Shown: piece after piece, positions 1 to 4,617 of the stretch
Numbering within the stretch: position 1 is the stretch's first letter
Layout: every line of letters starts with the position of its first letter
Origin: DATLOJ01 sp035536315
GTDB lineage: Bacteria; Actinomycetota; CADDZG01; JAHWKV01
Direction of reading: 5' to 3'
DNA: 15,871 bases
Assembly (NCBI GenBank): GCA_035536315.1
Contig: DATLOJ010000027.1
Coordinates: 1-15,871 of the forward strand
Position numbers and translations under genes: made by a program
Notes under the pieces: generated by a model
The model's input: the letters and a program-made list of their open reading frames with translations, nothing else
Databases searched by the model: none
What the model was told of the DNA's origin: nothing

Positions 1-207
1 GACCACGCGCGCGGCGCCTTACTGACGGGGGCCGCCCACCGCCTGTTAGACGAGATAGGAGCCAAGCTCTCCCCACACCTGGTCCCGTTAATAGAGGAAG
101 CCACGAATTCCATCAAGCAATCCGCGGGAGGCGATTTCGAATCACTCATAGAGTCCGGAAAATCCATGTCCCCAGAAGATGCAATCACCCTGGCGATGGA
201 GGGTTAG
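1..207 (+). CDS. C-terminal fragment of a large LuxR/adenylate-cyclase-type ATPase regulator
   Basis: An open frame enters from the left edge and ends at TAG 205-207, giving 68 residues; the 5' part lies outside the window. The residues fit the last helical (TPR-like) repeat and tail of the large predicted ATPases found in actinobacterial LuxR-type regulators and adenylate/guanylate cyclases. A helix of the GAAHRLLDEIGAKLSP type is followed by a linker and then by a tail of the form SMSPEDAITLAMEG. Family members commonly end with a very similar 'A.G..LSLEEAI..AL' stretch. The catalytic, ATPase and any HTH domains are not visible, so the subtype (transcription factor or cyclase) cannot be decided. 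The assignment rests on recognising the tail pattern only. No promoter or terminator is evident at its end. Confidence 0.65.
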   Translation, partial: DHARGALLTGAAHRLLDEIGAKLSPHLVPLIEEATNSIKQSAGGDFESLIESGKSMSPEDAITLAMEG

Positions 208-413
208 GCCACCCCGTTTTTCCGTCGCGAAGGCAAGAGGACTGATACACCCGCCGCCTAGAAAGATGGAGGGACCGGCGGCGGCAGGCCGGTGAGGCGA
301 CTCCGCCCGTACGAAGGGGTCTCCTGAGCGTACGCCCGAGGGCGGAACCGCAAGGGTGGAGCCACCGCCGGACTGACGCCGACGGGCCCGGTCTGAGGGT
401 CAAAAACCGTTGG
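208..413. other. GC-rich intergenic stretch with nested inverted repeats; candidate structured RNA or leader
   Basis: No convincing gene lies here; a minus-strand open frame across 185-403 has an arginine-rich, shadow-like composition. Several complementary arms can be read. TCCGCCC (302-308) pairs with GGGCGGA (340-346), and directly inside it GTACG (309-313) pairs with CGTAC (329-333), leaving a 6-nt bulge. CCGGCGG (275-281) can pair with CCGCCGG (365-371) and enclose that hairpin. A near-palindrome around GGGCCC (384-389) follows. I looked for and did not find the conserved cores of SRP RNA, RNase P, tmRNA, or the TPP, cobalamin, SAM, glycine, c-di-GMP, c-di-AMP and ZTP riboswitches. High GC makes chance pairing likely, so this is only a candidate. 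Confidence 0.35.
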
Positions 414-419
414 TAGAAT
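414..419 (+). promoter_or_regulatory. Putative -10 element (TAGAAT) of the tRNA-Thr promoter
   Basis: TAGAAT fits the actinobacterial TAnnnT -10 consensus. It lies 12 nt before the mature tRNA 5' end, placing a transcription start near 426 and leaving a short 5' leader. No good TTGACA-like -35 is present at 16-18 nt. The same hexamer followed by C occurs before the cupredoxin gene (968-973). Confidence 0.4.
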
Positions 420-431
420 CGATCATCCGAC

Positions 432-506
432 GCCGGAGTAGCTCAGTGGTAGAGCAATCGCTTCGTAAGCGATAGGTCCGGGGTTCAAGTCCCCGCTCCG
501 GCTCCA
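432..506 (+). tRNA. tRNA-Thr (anticodon CGU)
   Basis: A complete 75-nt cloverleaf can be folded by eye. The acceptor stem is GCCGGAG (432-438) with CTCCGGC (496-502). The D arm is GCTC-AGTGGTA-GAGC. The anticodon arm is ATCGC-TTCGTAA-GCGAT, so the anticodon reads CGT (CGU in RNA) for ACG threonine codons. A 5-nt variable loop is followed by the T arm CGGGG-TTCAAGT-CCCCG. Discriminator T503 is followed by an encoded CCA (504-506). All stems pair without mismatches. There is no sign of an integrated element: no integrase is nearby and no second copy of the tRNA 3' end was seen in the window. Confidence 0.96.
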
Positions 507-530
507 TCCGTTCACCCGATCCGCGGGGAA

Positions 531-615
531 CATTTTCGACAAAAGCTCAGCGCTTTTGCATAAAAAGTCCCTATTAGGCACATTTTCGACAACGGCGGGG
601 GGCTGCTGTCGAAAA
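531..615. repeat. Three copies of TTTTCGACA (two direct, one inverted) in the tRNA-distal spacer
   Basis: The 12-mer CATTTTCGACAA occurs at 531-542 and again at 581-592, exactly 50 bp apart. Its 9-mer core TTTTCGACA (533-541, 583-591) is present as the reverse complement TGTCGAAAA at 607-615. Copy 2 and the inverted copy can form a 9-bp hairpin with a 15-nt loop. Copy 1 could pair with the same inverted arm, so the two pairings exclude each other. A further 7-bp hairpin, CAAAAGC (540-546) with GCTTTTG (552-558), overlaps copy 1. The block is AT-rich against a GC-rich background. The function is unknown; operator sites, a regulated leader or a mobile-element remnant are all possible. Confidence 0.6.
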
Positions 616-628
616 AGTTCATTTTTTT
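583..628 (+). terminator. Terminator-like hairpin with downstream T-run
   Basis: The 9-bp stem TTTTCGACA (583-591) with TGTCGAAAA (607-615) is followed after 6 nt by seven T residues (622-628). Orientation fits rightward transcripts from the tRNA. The stem is AT-rich at its base, its 15-nt loop is long, and the T-run is displaced from the stem, so it would be a weak intrinsic terminator. The same arm is part of a repeated motif, so a regulatory rather than terminating role is equally possible. Confidence 0.35.
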
Positions 629-676
629 CCGGATCGCCGGGAACTCCGGGGGGCTGGGGGGGCGTCTAAGTGGTTG

Positions 677-696
677 TCCGGCCCGACGGGGCCGGA
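677..696 (+). promoter_or_regulatory. Perfect 8-bp GC-rich hairpin in the leader of the small Cys/His protein gene
   Basis: TCCGGCCC (677-684) and GGGCCGGA (689-696) form a perfect stem closed by the tetraloop GACG. It is followed by the AT-rich TTAATTAGG, and the ribosome site of the 730 gene lies about 20 nt downstream. It could be a 5'-UTR structure or an attenuator. It lacks a proper T-run, so I do not call it a terminator. Surrounding bases 629-676 are G-rich and show no gene. Confidence 0.4.
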
Positions 697-717
697 TTAA
701 TTAGGCGGAATTTCCGC

Positions 718-724
718 AAGGAGG
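718..724 (+). promoter_or_regulatory. Shine-Dalgarno AAGGAGG that fixes the GTG start at 730
   Basis: A near-perfect anti-16S match, AAGGAGG, lies 5 nt before GTG 730-732. It decides for this start over the in-frame GTG at 670, which has no ribosome site and would place the 677-696 hairpin inside the coding region. Confidence 0.75.
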
Positions 725-729
725 TTCGT

Positions 730-918
730 GTGGCTACTGCATCCATCCGGGGCGCTCACGTCATTGGTCTTCCCAAGCGATCTCGCAAGTACGTCGAAGG
801 GCGGGCGTGCGCCCACCCCGACTGCATCACGGTTCTGTCGATGTACAACCGCAGAGAGACCTGTTTCATCCACGCCGGGGTGAAGATCCCTCGCCTGAGG
901 GGCCGCAAAACCGCCTAA
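730..918 (+). CDS. Small basic protein with a C-x4-C-x12-C-x2-H zinc-knuckle-like motif, function unknown
   Basis: The gene encodes 62 residues from GTG 730 and is preceded by a strong AAGGAGG. Cys27, Cys32, Cys45 and His48 are spaced C-x4-C-x12-C-x2-H, a plausible single zinc-binding site. The stretch between them contains 'LSMYNRRETC'. I recall similar 'C....C...LS.YN....C..H' segments from small or HTH-containing actinobacterial proteins, but cannot name a family. Both ends are rich in Arg and Lys (for example PKRSRKY at 15-21 and RLRGRKT near the C terminus), which suggests nucleic acid or ribosome binding. No signal peptide or membrane segment is present. It is an isolated gene between a structured leader and the cupredoxin gene. 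The strong ribosome site and motif support a real gene; its role is unknown. Confidence 0.7.
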   Translation: MATASIRGAHVIGLPKRSRKYVEGRACAHPDCITVLSMYNRRETCFIHAGVKIPRLRGRKTA

Positions 919-967
919 TAGCTCGCTTTACTTTCCGGCCCCCAAGCACTCCTGCCACCGCGGGCCC

Positions 968-973
968 TAGAAT
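968..973 (+). promoter_or_regulatory. Putative -10 element (TAGAAT) for the cupredoxin gene
   Basis: TAGAAT lies 34 nt before the TTG start, giving a predicted transcription start near 980 and a leader of about 28 nt that holds the AGGAGG ribosome site (997-1002). No convincing -35 is visible. The spacer 919-967 contains nothing else recognisable. Confidence 0.35.
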
Positions 974-1007
974 CCCGCATCGTTCATCACACGGCTAGGA
1001 GGAACGC

Positions 1008-1610
1008 TTGCGCCGGTTAGCAGCTCTATTGCTTTTGGTCGTCGCCGTATTGGCTCTTCCGGCTGTAGCTGCCGGTCAAGGTCCGACAGTCATCGAAACT
1101 CAGGACAACAAATTCGTGCCGGAAACCGAAACCGTCCAGGTCGGAGACCAGGTGACTTTCCGCAACACCGGCAAGGCCCCCCACAACGTTCAGGCGGACG
1201 ACGGCTCGTTCAAGATCGACATCATCAATCCGGGCGAGTCGAAGTCGATCACTGCGAGCAAAGCCGGAAGCTTCAGCTACGTCTGCAGCTTTCATCCTCC
1301 CGACATGAAGGGAACTCTTACCGTCGAGGCGGGGGCCGGAAGCGAGGCCCCGGCAACCGGAACCACTTCCCCAACGCCGGTCTCGGATGTGCAGGACGAC
1401 CAGGCTCCGCCCGTCGGCCCGGCGGTCCCTGGTGAGGAGACGCCGAGCCCCGAGGCCCCCAACCCGCTGGCGATTTCACCGCTTCCTGTCGTGCCCACTG
1501 AAAAGTACTTTCCGATTGGCGCTGTAGCCCTCGGTGGGCTGCTTCTTCTATTTGCTGGCATGCTGTACATCAAGATGGTGGTTATGAAGTCCGCCTCGCG
1601 GCGGACGTGA
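1008..1610 (+). CDS. Membrane-anchored cupredoxin (plastocyanin-like blue copper protein)
   Basis: This 200-residue protein starts at TTG 1008, with AGGAGG (997-1002) 5 nt upstream. Residues 1-23 form a signal peptide (basic start, Leu/Val/Ala core, cleavage near VAAGQG). Residues 26-107 are a plastocyanin/azurin-type domain with the expected type-1 copper ligands: His59 (KAPHNV), then Cys93, His96 and Met100 in YVCSFHPPDM. A Pro/Thr/Glu-rich linker (about 110-165) leads to one C-terminal membrane helix (about 168-190) and a short basic tail. The copper domain should therefore sit outside the cell on a stalk. The known role of the family is single-electron transfer or copper handling; the partner is not visible here. 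The stop is 4 nt before the next gene, so the two are probably co-transcribed. Confidence 0.88.
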   Translation: MRRLAALLLLVVAVLALPAVAAGQGPTVIETQDNKFVPETETVQVGDQVTFRNTGKAPHNVQADDGSFKIDIINPGESKSITASKAGSFSYVCSFHPPDMKGTLTVEAGAGSEAPATGTTSPTPVSDVQDDQAPPVGPAVPGEETPSPEAPNPLAISPLPVVPTEKYFPIGAVALGGLLLLFAGMLYIKMVVMKSASRRT

Positions 1611-1614
1611 TCTC

Positions 1615-2649
1615 TTGAGCTCCGGTCTAATCGACCTGGGCTTCGCAGCGCGAGTAGCCGCTCGTTTTGCGGCCGCGGGCCCCGTCGATCCCACTTACAT
1701 TCAGGACGACCTCGACCGGCACTTTGCCGAGCTTGTGGCTGAAGCCGAGCCCCACATCGAGCGCGAGACGGGGTTTCACTGCCCCGAGCCTGCTGTTGCC
1801 GAAGTACTCACCAGGGGCGAGTGGGCAGAGAACAACATCGAGTCGATGACTCAGATGATGTCGCCCTTGCTGGAGCGCGTCGAGAGGAAGATGGCGCGCA
1901 CTCCCGGTTCGGATTTCGCACGGATGGCCTACCGGCCCGCGCTCGGCGCGCAGCTTGGCGGCGTACTTGGATTTCTGTCGCGAAGAGTTCTTGGCCAGTA
2001 CGACTTGCTCAAGGGCCACGAGAACCGAGTTTGGTTTGTCGGGCCGAACATCGTTGCGACGGAGAAGCGCTTCGGTTTCGTTCCGCGCGACTTTCGAATG
2101 TGGGTCACGCTGCACGAGCTGACACACCGGGCACAGTTCGAGGGCAACCCGTGGCTTCGCAGGCATTTCCTCGAGTCCGTGGGCGAGATGCTCGGTGGGT
2201 TCGATCTCGACGGACGTTTCTTGATCGAGCGAATCCTAGATGGCCTGCGGGGCAAAGGAGATGGAGCTCCCTTGGGTATCCGAATGCTCGGGCCGAAACA
2301 ACGCGCGATGTTCGACAAGCTCCAGGCCTTCATGACCGTGATCGAGGGGCACGGGAACTTCATCATGGACCGCGTCGGTGAAGACACAATTCCGACCCAG
2401 TCGAGGATGCGGCAGGCTCTCCGGAGCGGTGGCGGCCCATCCGGGAACCTGCTCACCAAAATTCTGTGGAAGCTTCTGGGTCTGGAGATGAAGAAGGCTC
2501 AGTACGACCGAGGCCAAAAGTTCTTTGACGGTGTGTACGCGATCGGCGGATCTCGCGCTGTTGGGCTTGCATTTGCGGGGCCTCAAAACCTGCCGACCCT
2601 CAGCGAGATCGAAGAGCCCGCGAGATGGCTGGAGCGAGTAGACAGCTGA
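1615..2649 (+). CDS. DUF2342 zinc-dependent metalloprotease (coenzyme F420 biosynthesis-associated type)
   Basis: This 344-residue protein starts at TTG 1615, 4 nt after the cupredoxin stop. It has no clear ribosome site, so coupled translation is likely. It matches the actinobacterial DUF2342/zincin-2 family: the N-terminal 'FAARVAARFAAAGP' stretch, 'RVWFVGPNI' at 138-146, and the zinc motif HELTH at 167-171 with Glu168 as presumed catalytic base. A Glu-Gly-His segment at 244-246 may supply a third ligand. The family was named for co-occurrence with F420 synthesis, but its substrate is unknown. In mycobacteria the homologue also sits directly beside tilS, and this synteny supports the call. 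No signal peptide is present, so it is probably cytoplasmic. The 3' end overlaps tilS by 25 bp. Confidence 0.88.
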   Translation: MSSGLIDLGFAARVAARFAAAGPVDPTYIQDDLDRHFAELVAEAEPHIERETGFHCPEPAVAEVLTRGEWAENNIESMTQMMSPLLERVERKMARTPGSDFARMAYRPALGAQLGGVLGFLSRRVLGQYDLLKGHENRVWFVGPNIVATEKRFGFVPRDFRMWVTLHELTHRAQFEGNPWLRRHFLESVGEMLGGFDLDGRFLIERILDGLRGKGDGAPLGIRMLGPKQRAMFDKLQAFMTVIEGHGNFIMDRVGEDTIPTQSRMRQALRSGGGPSGNLLTKILWKLLGLEMKKAQYDRGQKFFDGVYAIGGSRAVGLAFAGPQNLPTLSEIEEPARWLERVDS

Positions 2650-3995
2650 CCCCCGGCCTCGCCGGCCCGGTCCTCATCGAATTGGCCACCAAAGTCTCGG
2701 AAACCATCCGGGCGCATCAGTTGATGGACAAGGAGGACAGGGTGCTCGTCGCGTTGAGCGGCGGGGCCGATTCGACTGCACTCGCCCTGATCCTGAACCA
2801 CGCCGGATACGAAATCGTCCTGGGACATGTCGATCACGGAATGCGACCCGATTCCGAACAGGACTTCGGGCTTTGCTCGTCATTCGCAGAGCGACTCGAG
2901 GTTCCGATTTCGTACGAGCGTCTGGATCCGGCCCCCGGAACCGAAGAGGAAGCCAGAGACGCAAGGTACGAAGCCCTGGAGCAAATGGCGGAGTCCAATG
3001 GATGCGCGGGGATTGCGGTGGGGCACACGTTCGACGATCAGGCTGAAACCGTCCTGATGCGCAAGCGCCGTGGAGGCCTTGCACTCGGCATGCCGTACAG
3101 GCGCGGACGGGTCGTGCGCCCGATCCTCGGCTTGAAAAGGGCCGAGACTGAGGCGGTCTGCCGGGAGGCCGGCGTTCAATATCTGACCGACCCCACCAAC
3201 GCCGAGGACCGGTATACGCGCAACCGTGTGCGAAAAGAGCTGACACATGTGGACGAGGAGACGATCAAGGGCCTCGTTGAAGAAGGGGCTCGCAACTTCG
3301 AAAGGGTCGCCGGTACCGCAGCGCTGGTTGAATCGTTTCTCGCCGAGCACGTGCGCGAGACCGAGACCATGCGCGTTGTGAATCGGCCCTCGCTCCTCGA
3401 GCTTGAACCAAGCCTTCGCCGGCAAGTCATGCGCGCTTTGCTCGGGGAGTTCGGAGCCCAAGGCACGCGGCAGCTCTTCGAGGACATCGAGTCCAAAGCC
3501 GTCGCTACGGGGGTCGAGCTCAACTTCGCACCGGGCCTGAGTATTTGGACGGAGGGTGACGATCTGGTCGTCGGCGAGCTGCCACAAAAGGCAGTGCTCC
3601 CTGACCTCGAGATCCCCGCCGGCCAGGCGGTGCTGTCGGAGCCGTGGGGCCTCTCGATAACGGCCGACTACCTTCCCGCCCCCTCCTCTTTCGGGCAGGA
3701 CCCTCTTACCGAGTATGTCCAGCTTCCGCGCACCGACTCCAATCTGACTCTTCGCCAGTGGGGGCCGGGGGATTCATTTCATCCCCTTGGGGCTCCCGGA
3801 AGAAAGAAGTTGCACGACTTCTTCATCGACGAACGCGTTCCGCGACGAAAGCGTGACCGCGTCCCGATCATCACCTCGAAGGACGGCATCGTGTGGGTGG
3901 TTGGGCTTCGTATTGACGAGAAGTTCAAGGTCGCAGATCGATCCGCGCCGACTCTTAGGCTAAGGGCAGCGTGGTTGAGCGCGCCGCTTCTGTAG
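2625..3995 (+). CDS. tilS: tRNA(Ile)-lysidine synthase
   Basis: TilS attaches lysine to the wobble cytidine of tRNA-Ile(CAU), using ATP, so that it reads AUA as isoleucine. The 456 residues show the N-type ATP pyrophosphatase loop SGGADS (45-50), then HVDHGMR (68-74) and GHTFDDQAETVLM (134-146). 'DPTNAEDRYTRNRVRKEL' is also present, and the C-terminal domain carries 'FHPLGAPGRKKLHDFF' and 'VPRRKRDRVPI'. Length is usual for actinobacterial or longer bacterial TilS. The ATG at 2625 lies inside the preceding gene (25-bp overlap) without a strong ribosome site; a somewhat later start is possible because the conserved core begins near residue 18. The loop after DDQAETVLM looks shorter than usual (RKRRGGLALGM). 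Confidence 0.95.
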   Translation: MAGASRQLTPGLAGPVLIELATKVSETIRAHQLMDKEDRVLVALSGGADSTALALILNHAGYEIVLGHVDHGMRPDSEQDFGLCSSFAERLEVPISYERLDPAPGTEEEARDARYEALEQMAESNGCAGIAVGHTFDDQAETVLMRKRRGGLALGMPYRRGRVVRPILGLKRAETEAVCREAGVQYLTDPTNAEDRYTRNRVRKELTHVDEETIKGLVEEGARNFERVAGTAALVESFLAEHVRETETMRVVNRPSLLELEPSLRRQVMRALLGEFGAQGTRQLFEDIESKAVATGVELNFAPGLSIWTEGDDLVVGELPQKAVLPDLEIPAGQAVLSEPWGLSITADYLPAPSSFGQDPLTEYVQLPRTDSNLTLRQWGPGDSFHPLGAPGRKKLHDFFIDERVPRRKRDRVPIITSKDGIVWVVGLRIDEKFKVADRSAPTLRLRAAWLSAPLL

Positions 3996-4017
3996 GATGC
4001 CGTTCCCCCGAACGGAG
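3993..4017 (+). promoter_or_regulatory. Putative -10 element and dyad overlapping the hpt ribosome site
   Basis: TAGGAT (3993-3998) is a possible -10 element at the tilS end. It is followed by the perfect dyad CCGTTC (4000-4005), CCCC, GAACGG (4010-4015). The right arm overlaps the GGAG ribosome site (4014-4017), which lies 6 nt before ATG 4024. The dyad could be an operator at the transcription start or, in a tilS read-through transcript, a hairpin that masks the hpt ribosome site. No -35 element is convincing. Confidence 0.4.
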
Positions 4018-4023
4018 TAGCAG

Positions 4024-4563
4024 ATGCAAGAGCCGACCCTTGGTGATGTCCTGATAACCGAGGATCAGATCCAGGACAAGATCCGCGAGCTGGGCAAGCG
4101 AATAACCGACGACTACGCAGGTAAGGACCTGCTTCTCGTCGGCGTTCTCAAAGGCGCTTTCATGCTGATGAGCGACCTGTCCCGCGAGATCAAGCTTCCG
4201 CTGGAGTTCGACTTCATGGCGGTTTCCAGCTACGGATCTGCAACATCGACGTCGGGCGTTGTCCGCATCATCAAGGACCTCGACTACGAGATCACCAATC
4301 GAAACGTCCTGCTCGTCGAGGACATCATCGACTCCGGCCTGACGCTGAATTATCTGCTCAGATACTTGAGGGCAAGGAGCCCGGCGTCACTCGAGGTGTG
4401 CGCGCTTCTGCGTAAGAAGGGCCTTCAGAAAGTCGACACGGACGTCAAGTACGAAGGGTTCGAGATTCCGCCCGAGTTCGTTGTGGGGTATGGGCTCGAC
4501 TATGAACAGCGTTTTCGAAACCTGCCGTATGTGGCTCATCTGCCGGGAATCGAGCACGCCTGA
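4024..4563 (+). CDS. hpt: Hypoxanthine phosphoribosyltransferase
   Basis: The enzyme salvages hypoxanthine (and usually guanine) with PRPP to give IMP or GMP. The 179 residues match the bacterial HPRT length. The PRPP-binding motif is VLLVEDIIDSGLT (95-107) with the Glu99/Asp100 pair. The conserved 'GVLKGAFMLMSDL' (40-52), the 'SSYGS' flexible loop (68-72) and the 'VGYGLDYEQRFRNLPYV' purine-binding end (154-170) are all present. ATG 4024 is preceded by GGAG at 6 nt. The tilS-hpt-ftsH order is conserved across many bacteria. The gene is separated from tilS by 28 nt and from ftsH by 54 nt. Confidence 0.96.
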   Translation: MQEPTLGDVLITEDQIQDKIRELGKRITDDYAGKDLLLVGVLKGAFMLMSDLSREIKLPLEFDFMAVSSYGSATSTSGVVRIIKDLDYEITNRNVLLVEDIIDSGLTLNYLLRYLRARSPASLEVCALLRKKGLQKVDTDVKYEGFEIPPEFVVGYGLDYEQRFRNLPYVAHLPGIEHA

Positions 4564-4593
4564 GCAAGCGCAACGACGGGCGTTTATGTATTC

Positions 4594-4616
4594 GCCCCGT
4601 GCTACCCTGACGGGGC
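4594..4616 (+). promoter_or_regulatory. Dyad GCCCCGT-N9-ACGGGGC embracing a putative -10 of ftsH
   Basis: GCCCCGT (4594-4600) and ACGGGGC (4610-4616) are perfect inverted arms around a 9-nt centre containing TACCCT (4603-4608), which fits a -10 element. The predicted transcription start is near 4615, so the ftsH GTG at 4618 would be almost leaderless. There is no T-run, so termination of hpt is unlikely. A protein bound to the dyad would cover the -10 element. Bases 4564-4593 show no clear -35. Confidence 0.4.
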
Positions 4617-4617
4617 C

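Noticed and set aside
185..403. Minus-strand open frame of 72 codons in the first intergenic stretch
   Set aside because: The translation is Arg/Ser/Pro-rich with no motif and no ribosome site, as expected from GC-rich DNA read at random.
432..506. tRNA-Thr as an integration site of a genomic island
   Set aside because: No integrase, no repeated tRNA 3' end and no foreign-looking genes follow; the downstream genes are conserved housekeeping.
533..615. TTTTCGACA copies as DnaA boxes of a replication origin
   Set aside because: They resemble TTWTNCACA but all differ at the same position (G for C). No dnaA, dnaN or AT-rich unwinding region is nearby.
807..998. Second plus-strand open frame overlapping the small Cys/His gene
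   Set aside because: It has no ribosome site, its composition is Pro/Arg-rich, and the competing frame has AAGGAGG and an ordered Cys/His pattern.
4000..4015. GTTC-CCCC-GAAC as an actinobacterial LexA (SOS) box
   Set aside because: The LexA box has the opposite arm order (GAAC-N4-GTTC), so it does not match.
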